A stretch of 64,000 nt of DNA. Source: Dillenia suffruticosa. Its lineage: Eukaryota > Streptophyta > Magnoliopsida > Dilleniales > Dilleniaceae. The DNA lies in contig JAVTVX010000012.1 in NCBI GenBank assembly GCA_033439265.1, positions 13,241,501 through 13,305,500 of the forward strand, in the 5' to 3' direction. Positions 1-12,099 of this stretch are shown here, one piece after another. Each line of letters opens with the position of its first letter. Position 1 is the stretch's first letter. The notes beneath the pieces were generated by a model. That model ran no database searches and was not told the DNA's origin. It was given only the letters and a program-made list of their open reading frames with translations. A program made the position numbers and the translations under genes.

Positions 1-1698
1 CCCTTGAAAAACAAAATGCAAAACAAGATGATCAAAATGAACAAAGAAAGGAAATAGTTAGAAGTTGGAAATTCTTACCTAATCATTCACCTAATGATAT
101 AATAGGAAATGTAAGTGAAGGAATAAGAATTAGATCAAATTATAGAAATATTGAAAATCAATTTTCTTTAATCTCTACCATAGAACCGAAAACAATAGAA
201 AAAACCGTAAAAGATGAAAGTTGGATAGAGACTATGCAAGAAGAATTAAATCAATTTAAAAACAACAATGTTTGGATTTTAGAATCGAAACCCAAAGATA
301 AATCAATAATTGGAATTAAATGGGTTTTTCGAAATAAATTAGATAAAAATGGAAATGTTGTAACAAACAAAACTAGGTTAGTTGCAAAGAGATATTCACA
401 AGAGGAAAGAATTGACTATAATGAAACATTTGTACCCATTGTTAGATTAGAGGCTATTGACTATTTTTAGTTTTTGCATGTTTTAAAAATTTTAAATTAT
501 ATCAAATGGATGTTAAAAGTGCATTTTTAAATGGTTACATAAAAGAAGAAGTATATATTAGTCAACCCCCGGTTTTGAAGAATATAATAAGAAAAATTAT
601 GACTATAAATTGCAAAAAGCATTATATGGTATAAAACAAACAACAAGGACATGGTATGATAGACTAAGTGAATAGCTTATAAAAAATAATTTCAAAAAAG
701 GAAATGTAGACACTATTTTATTTATCAAATATATTAATGATGATATTCTTGTTGTTCAAATACATGTTGATGATATTGTGTTTGGATCTATAAATGAGTA
801 TTTGTGTGATAATTTTAGCAATATCATAAAAAGTGAATTTGAAATGTCAATGATGGGTAAACTTTCTTGAATTACAAATTAAACAATCTTCTCATGGTAT
901 ATTTATAAGTCAAGAAAAGTATGTAAAAAAATTAATTAAAAAATTTGATATAGAAAATTCAAAACATGTTAATATCTCAATGTCTACCTCTATTAAATTA
1001 GATCTAGATGTAGATGGGAAAATGTGAATGAAAAACTTTATAGAAGTATGATAGGATCATTGTTATGCTTGACCGTTTCAAGACCTTATATTTTATTTAG
1101 TGTATATTTGTGTGCTAGATTTCAAAACAAATCTAAGAAATTTCATTTTAGAGTTACCAAAAGAATTTTAAAATATATAGCCGGTACTGAAAATTTAGGA
1201 ATATGGTATTCAAAGAATTCAAATTTTGAATTAATTGGATATTCGGATATCGATTATGTCAGTTGTAAAATTGACCGAAAAAGTATTTCAGGTACTTGTC
1301 AATTTTTCGGTGACAGAATCATAAGTTGGGTATCTAAGAAACAAAATTCAGTTGTATTGTCAACACCCGAATCAGAATATGTCTCAACAGAAAATTGTTG
1401 TACTCAAATTTTGTGATTAAAAAAATAATTTAGAGACTATGGGTTAGATTATACAAATATTGTTATAAAATGTGATAATACAAGTGTCATTTGTTTTATC
1501 AAAAATCCCATAAATCATTCAAGATCAAAACATATCGAAATTAGGCACCATTTTATTAGAAATCATGTTTTAAATGGAGATGTCATTTTGGAATATGTAG
1601 AGATACAAAATCAACTTGTCAATATTTTTACAAAACGTTTAAACAAAGAAAGATTTGAAAACATTATAAATGAAATAAGAGTGTACTTTTCATTTTAA
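1..1698 (+). pseudogene. copia pol remnant: reverse transcriptase and RNase H
   Basis: The conserved copia RT opening is readable at 234-470 (motifs KWVFRNKLD and TRLVAKRYSQEE). The active-site region at about 763-774 reads HVDD where YVDD is usual. RNase H follows at 1024-1416 with RSMIGSLL, GYSDIDY, SISGTCQFFG and SESEY-like motifs, and its tail runs to about 1698. Stops and frame changes separate these blocks, for example after position 470, at about 868-870 and at 1414-1416, so no functional polyprotein is possible. The second family copy (10140-11886) aligns block for block. In the element's life cycle this region would copy RNA to DNA in cytoplasmic particles. Confidence 0.9.
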
Positions 1699-1825
1699 AA
1701 ATTAAACAAAAAAAAATCGGTACATAGAGACTTAAGCTCACAGCCCACATAAAGTCTCTACAGCAAACAGTCCCTCTCTCTCTCTTCGAAAGCCCTAACA
1801 GAGATCCCAAAATTCAAACCCTAAA

Positions 1826-3063
1826 ATGGCTATATGCAAATTTTTAAGAATCATGAGAAGAATAAAAAAAAATCCATCTTCTTCACACATTAACATTTCA
1901 AGCTCTGAATCTTCCACTTTTGATTCTTCAAGCCTTCGTTTCAATCATGAATCTCAGAACCCTATCTCAAATTCGACACCCTCTCATGATTCCGATTCTC
2001 AATCAACTGAAAATCAAACTCAATACTCGACTCAAAAAACCAATCAAACCTTCTCAAAAAAATAGTTTCTTCAACCACTTCGAATGCAAATTCCTTACAC
2101 TCCATCACGTCCAATCATGTTCGAAGTTGGCTCATGTAGATTCATAGACTTCAACTATTTTGAGCAAATGGGTTTGAAAATGCGAACTATTTTTGAGAGG
2201 ATTGGAGGTATTGGATTGTGTGACAACGATAGGAACTGTATAAGAAAGGTAATCTTTGATTTCTACAAAAATTTAGATGCTGAAATTTCTGATATTTTAA
2301 GATCAAGAATATTAGGTATTAAAGTTGAGATTACCAAAAATAATATTGCTCATTGTTTGGGACTTCAACGGACAGATGATCAGTCACTTGAAAATATTAA
2401 GAAAAGAGATATTTATAAATTATTTCATGCAAATTTTAACTCTGGAATTAGATATTTATATGAAAAGGATTTCCTTTATTAGTTAGAATTCTGCACAAGG
2501 TTATTTTGATGTGGCTCATCCCAAGGTATGGAAGTTCTACCATTGTGACTGTAGAGGATGGCAGAATTTTGGTTGCCCTACTGCTGAACAGACACATAGA
2601 TATGGTGAATATCTTTCTCAATTATATTCATAGGAATAAGAGCAGCAAACCATATGGAAATATACTCATGAGACTATTTGAGTTCAAAAGATTTGATTTT
2701 TCAGTTCTCAAAGATCCTATCCTCGAACCATCTGTCCTAGGAGAATCAATGGTTTCTCATATGGGAATAATCATTTCTGATAGAAATGTTTGGAAGGCCA
2801 AGGATAATTCTTTCTGGCAAGGCAAATTCCAATGCAATGGTGGCATTGTTTGTCCATTTTTTGAACCAACCACTAAAGAAACTCCAAGATCCACTTTTGT
2901 CCATGGTGAATCTTCAAGAAGGAAGAAAACACATGCTAAGATTGATGATGATGACTTGAAGGAAATGATTGAAAAGAAACTTGATGAATGTCTAAAACGA
3001 CAAAGAGACACTGAATCTAAAATCACTGAAGTATTGAATTTACTGTCAAAGAATTCATTCTAG
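1826..3063 (+). pseudogene. extra ORF downstream of pol (Sirevirus env-like position; plant-transposon-protein-like domain)
   Basis: This ORF lies between pol and the 3' LTR. A Ser/Thr/Asn-rich opening (1826-2065) ends in a stop. It is followed by a more conserved body in two frames (2084-2482 and 2506-3063) separated by a frame shift near 2482-2505. The body has recognisable blocks: RFIDFNYFEQMGL, a KVIFDFYKNL helix, HCLGLQRTDDQS and RLFEF. It ends in a Lys/Glu-rich probable coiled coil. The style resembles the 'putative plant transposon protein' domain often annotated in plant genomes. I see no convincing signal peptide or membrane segment, so an envelope role is only positional inference. 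The copy at 21145-22380 confirms that the ORF belongs to the element. Confidence 0.7.
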
Positions 3064-3748
3064 ATTTAGATACTTCTAGTTCTGATTTTTTGGTTTCTAG
3101 GATTTCCTTTCTCTATTTCTGTTTTCCGCATTTAGCTTCATTGTTCTAACAATGACTGTCTCCTTTGTGTTTCAATGATGTATTTTTTTAGTCAACCTTC
3201 AATGAAACTCCCTGTTTTCTTATATACATTATTCTACTTCGTGTCTTTTTAATGCAACAAAAATGGGGAGAACAATGAATACAAAAAAAGGGGAACCTGC
3301 ACAATCAAAAGAAAGTTCACAATCACCTGCACAATCAGAAGGAAGTGTACAATTAGAGAAGTCCTTTTGTTTTATTTGACCCAACATTTTGAAGACAAAA
3401 GGAAACTGCACACAATGAGGCGGAGAACATTGAAATATCATATAATATATATTAATGTCATTATGCAACAAATGTTAAAGTTCAAAACCATTAACTGCAC
3501 TTTGACATTTGAAACTCAGAAGCTACACAATGACTTGACTGCACTTTGAAATTTGAAACAATAAACTTAAATAAAACAAACAATCTTACAATTGGATAAA
3601 CATTGTTGAACACTAAGTTTATATCTTTGCTTGTTTCAATTGATATTGTGTTCATATGCCTTACATGATTATTTGAGAATGTGTTTAATTGAACAACTAT
3701 TTTGTATTTATTTTTTAAAGGTTTTGTTATCATCAAAAAGGGAGAGAA
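3064..3748 (+). other. non-coding 3' tail with repeated polypurine tracts
   Basis: No coding potential is supported here. Three polypurine tracts are visible at 3259-3272, 3283-3295 and 3735-3748. The last abuts the LTR and should prime plus-strand synthesis. Sequence just before it (3721-3738) is an almost perfect inverted repeat of the first part of the LTR (3775-3791). Confidence 0.7.
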
Positions 3749-5240
3749 TATTGAGAAAATTATTGTCTTCTTAGTTTTGATGATAACAAAATCTCTCATA
3801 TGATTCTAATCAATTTATTTAGTATGCAGAATTTTTTATTCAATTGAAAAGTGATAGAACCAGTCGTAAAATCGATCATAGAAGCAAAGTTTATTTGATT
3901 ATAGAAGTAAGATTTTTTTAATATCTGTTGAAGACCCAGTTAGCAAGATAAGTGTAGTTTGGGTACTACACTTAACCTATAATTGATCCTAAATGTATAC
4001 AAAAATGTCCCAATATGAGAACACTTCATATTCCACCACTTTGAAATTTTTCTAAATATAAAACAGTGATCATTTGACTATATTTGGGCGTTCATATCTT
4101 CCTATATGCTGAAATACTTTCAATACCAAAAATTTTGTTTCAAAGAGAATATATGAAACTTCAAATTCAAGTAATTACAATGCAATTATCTTGTTGGAAT
4201 GGTGGAGAAAATTCAACTAGAGGTTGCTTGGTCACTCATTTTATATAGTATAAATTCTGGACAGAATATGGTTTTCAGTAGATATTTGGATCTCGATAAC
4301 TTCACTACAGGTCAGGGACTTATAAGTTTATTTGTTCAACATTATTATACTACAGTTGAACAGCAAATATGATTATTCATGGCACATTTACCTTGAGATT
4401 TTGATGGAGAAATAAATGAGCAAAATTAGCTAATTGTTATGAAAAATTCAAAACATAAGGCTAATTTCCTAGAGCTATTTTCAAATTTTTTGGATAAACA
4501 ATCATTTAGATATAATCCAACCAATTTTTGAATATCTTAGAAGAATGTTTAAATTTCAGAAGAAAAATATTTACTGCTAGTAAATATTATTATTTAAGGA
4601 GGATTTGAAACCTATTTTTCAGGATGCTGGTGGAGTTGTTACTGATAACTTTGGGAAGTTTTTACTGCAGGATTTTGAATTTTGAAAGAGCAGAATTTTC
4701 AGCAACAAAAGTTTTTCGAAATTCAAGTGAGTTGAGAGCACTTTTCAACAGCAACTCTCAGAGAGAAAAGAACAACGAAATCTCTGAATTCTGAACAACA
4801 AAATTCTGCATTCTAAACACAAAAATTCTTCTGCTATACTTCTGAATTTCTGCCCTTAATATTCATTGGTTTTAAGCATGGTTTAAGTTATAAAAGTGTG
4901 TTGAGTGAGTGAATTATTATGTGAACTATCTTCCATTGTTGGACAAAGAATTTTTCATGGTATGACGATCAGAAGTCAACAAGTAGAGTGTATATTGTTG
5001 ATTCGACTATAGTAGAAACTAGATAGTGGCTAGACCCCGGCTTGCTTGGTTGGAAGAGTGGATGTAGGCACAAGACCGAACCACTATAAAAACAGATTTG
5101 TCTCCTTACTCTTACCTTTAATTATTGCATTAAATTGACCATAGGTTTAATTATTGAATTTAGGTGGAGTTAGATTTTTGAAAAGCCAAGTTTAAGACAA
5201 CCAATTCAACCCCCTTTCTCGGTTGTCTTTGGGACCAACA
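3749..5240 (+). repeat. 3' LTR of first Sirevirus-type element
   Basis: The LTR runs from TATTGAGAAAA (canonical TG start mutated to TA) to GGGACCAACA. It matches the LTRs at 5350-6855 and 22963-24467 along its whole length with substitutions and small indels. A TATA-like ACTATAAAAAC at about 5083-5094 sits near the expected U3/R end, followed by a conserved CCAATTCAACCCCC segment and the CA end. Confidence 0.9.
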
Positions 5241-5349
5241 ATCCCAATAAGTGTGAGAAATCGTGAGATATCAAATCCATTCAGGATTAGCTAAGCTTTG
5301 GCTGTGGATGAGGCAATCCAATTCAATCCTTTCAATCATTCTTTACCTT

Positions 5350-6855
5350 TGTTGGAAATTGTTGTATTGTCTCCTTAGTTTTGACGATAACAAAATCATT
5401 CATAGTGTTCTAATAATTTTATTTAGTATACAGAGTTTATATTTACTGAAAAGATTTTGTTAAAGAAAAGTTATAGAACCAGCCATAGAACTAGTCATGG
5501 AAGTAAACCTTATTTGGGCCATGGAAACAAGATTTTTTTATTTTTGTTGAAGATCCAGCCAATAAAGTAAGTATAAATTGGGTACTGTATTTAACCTATA
5601 ATTGATTTTAGATGTACACAAAAATACCCCAATATGAGAACACTTCATATTCCACCACTTATAAATTTTTCTAAATATAAAACGGTGATCATTTGACCAT
5701 ATTTGGACGTTCATATCTTTCTATATACTGAAATACTTTCAATACTAACAATTATGTTTCAAAGAGAATATATGAAATTTCAAATTCAAGTAATTACAGT
5801 ACAATTATTTTGTTAGAATGGTGGAGAAAATTCAGCTAAAAGTTGTTTGGTCACTCATTTTACATAGTAGAATTTCTGAACAGAATATGATTTTCAGTGG
5901 GTATTTAGATCTCGATAACTTCACTACATGTCAGGGACTTATGAGTTTATTTATTCAACATTATTATACTACAGTTGAACAGCAAATATGATGTTTCGTG
6001 GCACATTTACTTTGAGATTTTGGTAGAAAAACAAATTTACAAAGTTGGTTAGTTGTTCTGAAAAATTCAGAACTTAAGGCTAATTTTCTGGAGCTATTTT
6101 CGAATTTTTTGAGAAAGCAATCATCTAGATATAATCCAACCAACTTTTGAATATTTTAGAGAGATGTTTAAATTTCAGAAGAAAAATATTTACTACTGGT
6201 AAATATCATTATTCAATGAGGATTTGAAGCCTATTTTTCATGAGGTTGGTAGAGCTGTTGCTGGTAACTTTGGGGAGTTTTTACTGCAAGGATTTTGAAT
6301 TTTAAATGGACAATTTTTCAGCAACAAAAGCTTTGAAATTCAAGAGAGTTGAGAGCACTTTTGAACAACAACTCTCAGAGAGAAAAGAACAACGAAATCT
6401 CTAAATTCTAAGCAACAAGTTCTGTATTCTGAACACAAAAATTCTGTTGCTATACTTCTAAATTTCTACTTTTAATATTCATTTGTTTTAAGTATGGATT
6501 AAGTTGTAAAAGTGTGTTGAGTGAATGAATTATTGTGTGAACTATCTTCCATTGTTAGACAAAGGATTCTTCATGGTATGAAAATCAGAAGTCGAAAAGT
6601 GGAGTGTATGTTGTTGATTCGATCATAGTGAAAACTAGCTAGTAGCTAGACCCCGGCTTGGTTGGCTGGAAGAGTGGACGTAGGCACAAGGCCAAACCAT
6701 TATAAAAACATATTTGTCTCCTTACTCTTATCTCTTTCATTGCATTAGATTGACCATAGTTTTAATTATTGAATCTATGCAGAGTTAGATTTTTGAAAAG
6801 CCAAGTTTGAGATAACCAATTCAACCCCCTTTCTCGCTTGTCTTTGGGACCAACA
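5350..6855 (+). repeat. 5' LTR of second Sirevirus-type element
   Basis: The LTR begins TGTTGGAAATTG and ends GGGACCAACA, giving the canonical TG...CA and the short inverted terminal TGTTGG/CCAACA. It is 1506 bp long, very close to its 3' partner (1505 bp). A TATA-like CATTATAAAAAC lies near 6698-6709. It is the promoter-bearing copy, immediately followed by the primer binding site. Confidence 0.95.
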
Positions 6856-6857
6856 AT

Positions 6858-6870
6858 TGGTATCAGAACT
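6858..6870 (+). other. primer binding site, initiator Met-tRNA type
   Basis: TGGTATCAGAACT begins two bases after the 5' LTR. It matches the plant copia consensus TGGTATCAGAGC, complementary to the 3' end of initiator methionine tRNA, with one late mismatch. It proves which LTR is the 5' one. Confidence 0.92.
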
Positions 6871-6914
6871 GGTTCTCTACTCCATTAAAGAGACATTTTT
6901 CGAGTGTTTAATCC

Positions 6915-8849
6915 ATGACTTTTCCTTATAACTATGGTCAGGCCATGAATAGGACATCATATTTCGATGGTGCAAACTTTTCCCATTGGAAATATAGGAT
7001 TGAGATATTTATTCGAGCCACTGATTATGAGACTTGGGAAATGATTATTTTTGGAAATTTAGAAGTTAAGTTGCCTATAATCACAGAGGATGACAAGAGA
7101 AAGATGTCTATTAATTCTCGTGCTAAACATTTGCTTCTATATGCAATCTCACCAACTAAATTTAATCTAGTTTTTTCATGTGCAATAGCAAAGAAAGTCT
7201 AGGACAGGTTGTGTATTACACACGAAGGAACCAGCACTATCAAAGAGACTCAAATCAATCTCTTGATGCAAGAATATGAATTGTTTTGATTTCAACAAGG
7301 AGATAGTGTAAAGAATATGTTTAATAGATTTTCTATAATAACTAACGAACTTGATTCACTTAAAAGAAGAATTTCAAATTCAGATCAAGTGAGGAAAGTT
7401 ATTCAAGTCTTGTTAAGAACTTGGGATACTAAAATGACAGCCATTGAAGAAGCTCAAGATTTAAACAAGCTATCACTAAATGAACTAAGAGGAAAATTGA
7501 TGTCTTATGAAGTAGAAATCTTCCATACTACTGAATCTAAAAACAAGAAGAAGACTATTGTATTTGCTACTGAAGAAAACAAAGATTCTGTAGAAGAAGA
7601 CAGCAGTGATCAAGACATCAATATGCTGGCCAAGAATCTCTCTCGTGCCTTTAAGAAAAGGGGTAAAAAGTTCTTTAAATCTAATAATTTTTAGAACTCA
7701 CAAAAGGTTAAGTCTAATACAGGAAAGAACAACAGAAAAATGGAGTAAAAACATGAAAAAATCTGTTATGAATGCAAGAAGAAAGGACACATCAAATATG
7801 AGTGTCCAGTGTTGTTGAAAAAGATTGAAGCATTCAAGAAGAAAGGCAAAGCCATGATGGTGACATGGAGTGATTCAGATGATGAAGATTCAGACAATGA
7901 AAGTTCTGAAGTATCATAGGAGGTTAATCTTTGTTTTATGGCAAAGAATGAGCTGATCTCTGATAACTCAATTGATATTGCTAAATCTGACAACTTGTAC
8001 ATAATTTCAGAACTGAAAAAGAGAATTATCACAATAGAAAATGAGGAGGATTTGTTTAGACAAATCAAGAACTTATTAAATGTTGAAAATGAATACTTAA
8101 AATATGAAAATAGTGAGCTGAAAAATAAGATATATATTCTGAAAAACAGAATTGCTGAACTATCAAAATCAATAGACAATACATTTCAAAATGTTTCATG
8201 AGAGTGATGAAAAATTAACCAAGTTACTTTCCATACAAAGAATGGATTTTTCCAAGAAATGTTTAGATTATGTTCATGATTATGATATAGTATCGACTTC
8301 TAACAATGGTAGATTTGTTAGAGCTGCAGAAATAGAAAATAGCAGCTTAGTTCAACCTGCAACAAACACTTACAGAAGCTTTCAAATGACTGCTCAGAAA
8401 ACTAATATTCATGCTCAAAAAATTACCCATGAAACCACACAAAACCTGCAAAAAACAAACTCACATTATGCACAATATATGCACAGAAACTTATCTCAAA
8501 CTATAGAAAAATATCACAGAATGACACACAGAAATGGATACAGAACTAACCATAGAAGCACCCATGGAAATACCCATAGAAAATCTGGTGAAAAACATAT
8601 TTTTACAGAAAATTTTATTTTGAATTTAGATATAACAAATTTGACAGTATGCAAAATTATTTCACTTATAGACCTAACTATGCAAAAAATAAAAATAATA
8701 TTGTTTCATGTTATATATGTCATAAAATTGATCATTTTGCTAGAAGTTGTTTTTTGAACAATCTTAGTGTTCATCAAGACAAATTTAACACATATATAAG
8801 CTTGTGTTCAAAAGAACCCAAATATGTTTGGGTTTCCAAGAACAAATAA
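6915..8849 (+). pseudogene. copia gag remnant (capsid, two CCHC zinc knuckles)
   Basis: The region opens with MTFPYNYGQAMNRTSYFDG and continues with gag-type blocks typical of UBN2/DUF4219 capsids (NFSHWKYRIEIFI, EAQDLNKLSLNELRGKLMSYE). A zinc knuckle CX2CX4HX4C is encoded at 7764-7805. It is followed by an acidic stretch and a predicted coiled coil rich in Glu/Asn/Lys (7938-8201), then a low-complexity His/Thr/Asn region, and then a second CCHC knuckle at 8709-8750. In-frame stops (for example after 7199, 7692 and 7917) break it. The long Gag with a coiled coil fits Sireviruses. It would form the particle shell and bind the RNA. Confidence 0.85.
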
Positions 8850-8859
8850 TTGTTTTTCT

Positions 8860-11800
8860 TTATGTGTAGGAACAAGAGGCAGAAATCAAAGGAAAATGGC
8901 ATGTTGATAGCGGATGCTCAAGACATATGGGCTCATTGTTCAAGAAACTCAAAAGAAGAAACCATGGAGTAGTGACCTTTGGAGATAATCAAAAAGATAA
9001 AATAATTGAAAAAGATACAGTAGGTATAAATTCTATCGCAATAAAAAATGTGCTTTTTGTTGATAAATTGATGCATAATTTGTTGAGTGTAAGCCAATTG
9101 TGTGATTTAGCTTACAATATGTTATTCAAAAGTGATAAATGCATACTGTTAGATAATGAGTCGGATGAACAAATTTTTGAAGGAATAAATTAGATAATGT
9201 ATATATAGTAGACTCTACAATGTTAAATAGTTTAAAAGAAAATTGTTTGATATCATTTAATAATGATATGTTTACATGACATAAAAAACTAGGTCATATA
9301 AATTTCAAGCAATTAGAAAAATTATCCAAAGAAAATATGGTTAGAGAAATTCCTGAATTTTCATTGAAAGAACCTATAACATGTAGTGCATGCTTCTTGA
9401 ACAAACAAGTAAAAACATCATTTAAGAGTAAAGATCACATTTCCACATCTAGACCACTAGAAATGTTGCATATGGATTTATTTGGACCGGTTAAAAACCT
9501 AAGTTTTGGAGGAAACAAATATGAATTAGTTATTGTTGATAATTTTTCTAAATTCACTTGAATTTTATTTTTAGCCCACAAAAATGAAACTTTTGAAATA
9601 TTTAAAATTTTTGTAAAGAAAATTCAAAATGAAAAAAAATTTAAAAATAGTGAGTCTAAAAACCAACCATGGAAAAGAATTTGATAATTTAGATTTTATA
9701 CAATATTGTGATAAAAGGGAATTAATCAAAATTTTTCATCACCTTATACACCACAACAAAATGGGGTTGTTGAACGTAAAAATAAAACCATTCAACAAAT
9801 GACAAGAACTATGTTAAATGATAGTGGTGTTGAAAAATATTTTTGGGTCGAAACCGCATTTACAACATGTTATATAATAAATAGAGTCTACACAATATCT
9901 AAGACAAACAAAATCCCCTATGAAATTTTTAAAGAAAGAAAACCAAATATCTCTTATTTTCATACATTTGGATGCACATACTTTATTCTGAAAAATAATA
10001 TGAATATTAGAGATAAATTTGATAAAAAAGACATTGAAGGAACATTCCTACATTATTCTTTAAATAGCAAAACTTATAGAGTTTTCAATAAAGAATATAA
10101 AATTGTAAAAGAAACAATAAATATTAAGTTTCATGAAAATGAATTTCAAAATGTTGAAATAGAAGATGATCATGAAATCCCCATTGAAAATCAAAATGCA
10201 AAATAAGATGATCAAAATGAACTAAGAGAGGAAATTATTAGAAATTGGAAATTCTTACCTAGTCATTCACCTAATGATGTAATGGGAGATGTAAGTGAAC
10301 GAATAAGAACTAAATCAAGTTATAGAAATATTGAAAATCAATTCTCTTTAATCTCTACCATAGAACCGAAAACAATAGAAGAAGTCGTAGAAGATAAAAG
10401 TTGGATAGAGACAATGCAAGAAAAATTAAATCAATTTAAAAAAAACAATATTTGGACTTTAGAACCGAAATCCAAAAATAAATCAATAATTGGAACTAAA
10501 TGGGTTTTTCGAAATAAATTGAATGAAAATGGAAATATTATAAGAAATAAAACTAGACTAGTTGCAAAAGTATATTCACAAGAGGAAAGAATTGACTATG
10601 ATGAAATTTTTGCACCCGCTGCTAGATTAGAGGCAATACGATTACTTTTAGTTTTTGTATGTTTTAAAGATTTTAAATTATATTAAATGGATATTAAAAG
10701 TGTATTTTTAAATGGTTATATAAAAGAAAAAGTATATGTTAGTCAACCACCCGGTTTTGAAGAACATAATAAGGAAAATTATGTTTATAAATTGTAAAAA
10801 GTATTGTATGGTCTAAAACAAACACCAAAGATATGGTATGATAAACTAAGTGAATATTTTGTGAAAAATAATTTTAAAAAGAGAAATGTAAACACTATTT
10901 TATTTATCCAACATGTTAATGATGATAGTCTTGTTGTTCAAATATATGTTGATAATATTGTATTTGGATCTACAAATGAGTATTTATGTGATAATTTTAG
11001 TAATATCCTGAATAATGAATTTGAAATGTCAATGATTGGTGAATTAAATTTTTTTCTTGGATTATAAATTAAATAATCTTCTCGTGATATATTTATAAGT
11101 CAAGAAAAGTATGTAAAAGAATTAATTAAAAAATTTGGTATGAAAAATTCAAAACATATTAATACTCTTATATCTATCTCTATTAAATTAGATCTAGATG
11201 AAAAAGGGAAAGATGTGAATGAAAAACTCTATAGAAACATGATAGGATTATTGTTATATTTGACCGCTTCTTGACCCGATATTCTAGTTAGTATACGTCT
11301 ATGTGCAAGATTTCAAAGCAAACATAAGGAATCTCATTTTAGAGCGACCAAAAGAATTTTAAAGTATATAACCGGTATCAAAAATCTAGAAATATGGTAT
11401 CCAAAAAATTCAAATTTTGAATTAATTGGATATTCGGATGCTGACTATGCTAGTAGCAAAATTGACCGAAAAATTATTTCAGGTACTTATTAATTTTTAG
11501 GTGACAGAATCATAAGTTCGGTATCTAAGAAACAAAATTTAGTTGTATTGTCAATAACCGAATCGGAATATGTCTCAATAGAAAATTGTTGTGCTCAAAT
11601 TTTATGGTTAAAACAACAATTTAGAGATTATGGATTAGATTATAAAAATATTGTCATAAAATGCGACAATACAAGTGTCATTTGTCTTACCAAAAATCCC
11701 ATAAATCATTCAAAATCAAAACATATCAAAATTAGACACCATTTTATTAAAGATCATGTTTTAAATGGAGATATAATTTTGAAATATGTAGAGACACAAA

Positions 11801-11886
11801 ATCAACTTGCCGATATTTTTATAAAACCTTTAGACAAAAATAGATTTGAAAACATTAGAAATGAAATAGAAGTATGCTTTCTGTAA
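8860..11886 (+). pseudogene. copia pol remnant: protease, integrase, reverse transcriptase, RNase H
   Basis: The domain order is copia-type. The protease carries WHVDSGCSRHM with its catalytic Asp codon at 8906. A GAG-pre-integrase zinc region (HKKLGHINF ... CSACFLNK) lies at 9280-9410. The integrase core follows (MDLFGP with the first Asp near 9475; GVVERKN with the Glu near 9770). RT spans 10282-11067, where the YVDD box reads YVDN (10945-10956). RNase H spans 11224-11886. Frames change several times (for example 9561-9800, 10684 and 11067), so only fragments could be translated. The element's next part, the extra ORF, resumes only at 21008 because of the nested insertion. Confidence 0.9.
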
Positions 11887-12012
11887 CGCTGACTCTATGA
11901 TACCGTATTTTTGTACGAGAAATTTTATTTATTTATATTGAATTTTGATTTTGGGGTATTTAAATTGAATTTTTGGTTATTATGCTGTATCCATAAAAAT
12001 ATTTGTATAAAA

Positions 12013-12015
<3 letters not shown>

Positions 12016-12047
<32 letters not shown>
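12016..12047. repeat. (TA)n microsatellite in gypsy-like LTR
   Basis: An uninterrupted AT/TA run of about 32 bases is followed by AATAATAATAA and a poly-A tract. The other copy of this LTR has a similar AT run at 49079-49103. Confidence 0.95.
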
Positions 12048-12050
<3 letters not shown>

Positions 12051-12099
12051 AATAATAATAATAAAAAAAAACCCAAATTGGATTAGGACTAAAAAAGCC

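Larger units (their letters stand above)
1..5240 (+). mobile_element. Ty1/copia Sirevirus-type retrotransposon, 5' end outside window
   Basis: This is the 3' portion of a retrotransposon. It shows, in order, the end of integrase and the linker, reverse transcriptase and RNase H (1-1698), an extra ORF region (1826-3063), a non-coding stretch with polypurine tracts, and a 1492 bp 3' LTR ending in CCAACA. The whole order is repeated in the second family member at 5350-24467, which fixes the boundaries. The 5' LTR and gag lie left of the window, so the target duplication (which would be ATCCC, at 5241-5245) cannot be checked. Frameshifts and stops in pol mean it is dead. The Sirevirus assignment rests on the extra ORF after pol, repeated polypurine tracts and the LTR style; it is a family-level inference. 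Confidence 0.85.
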
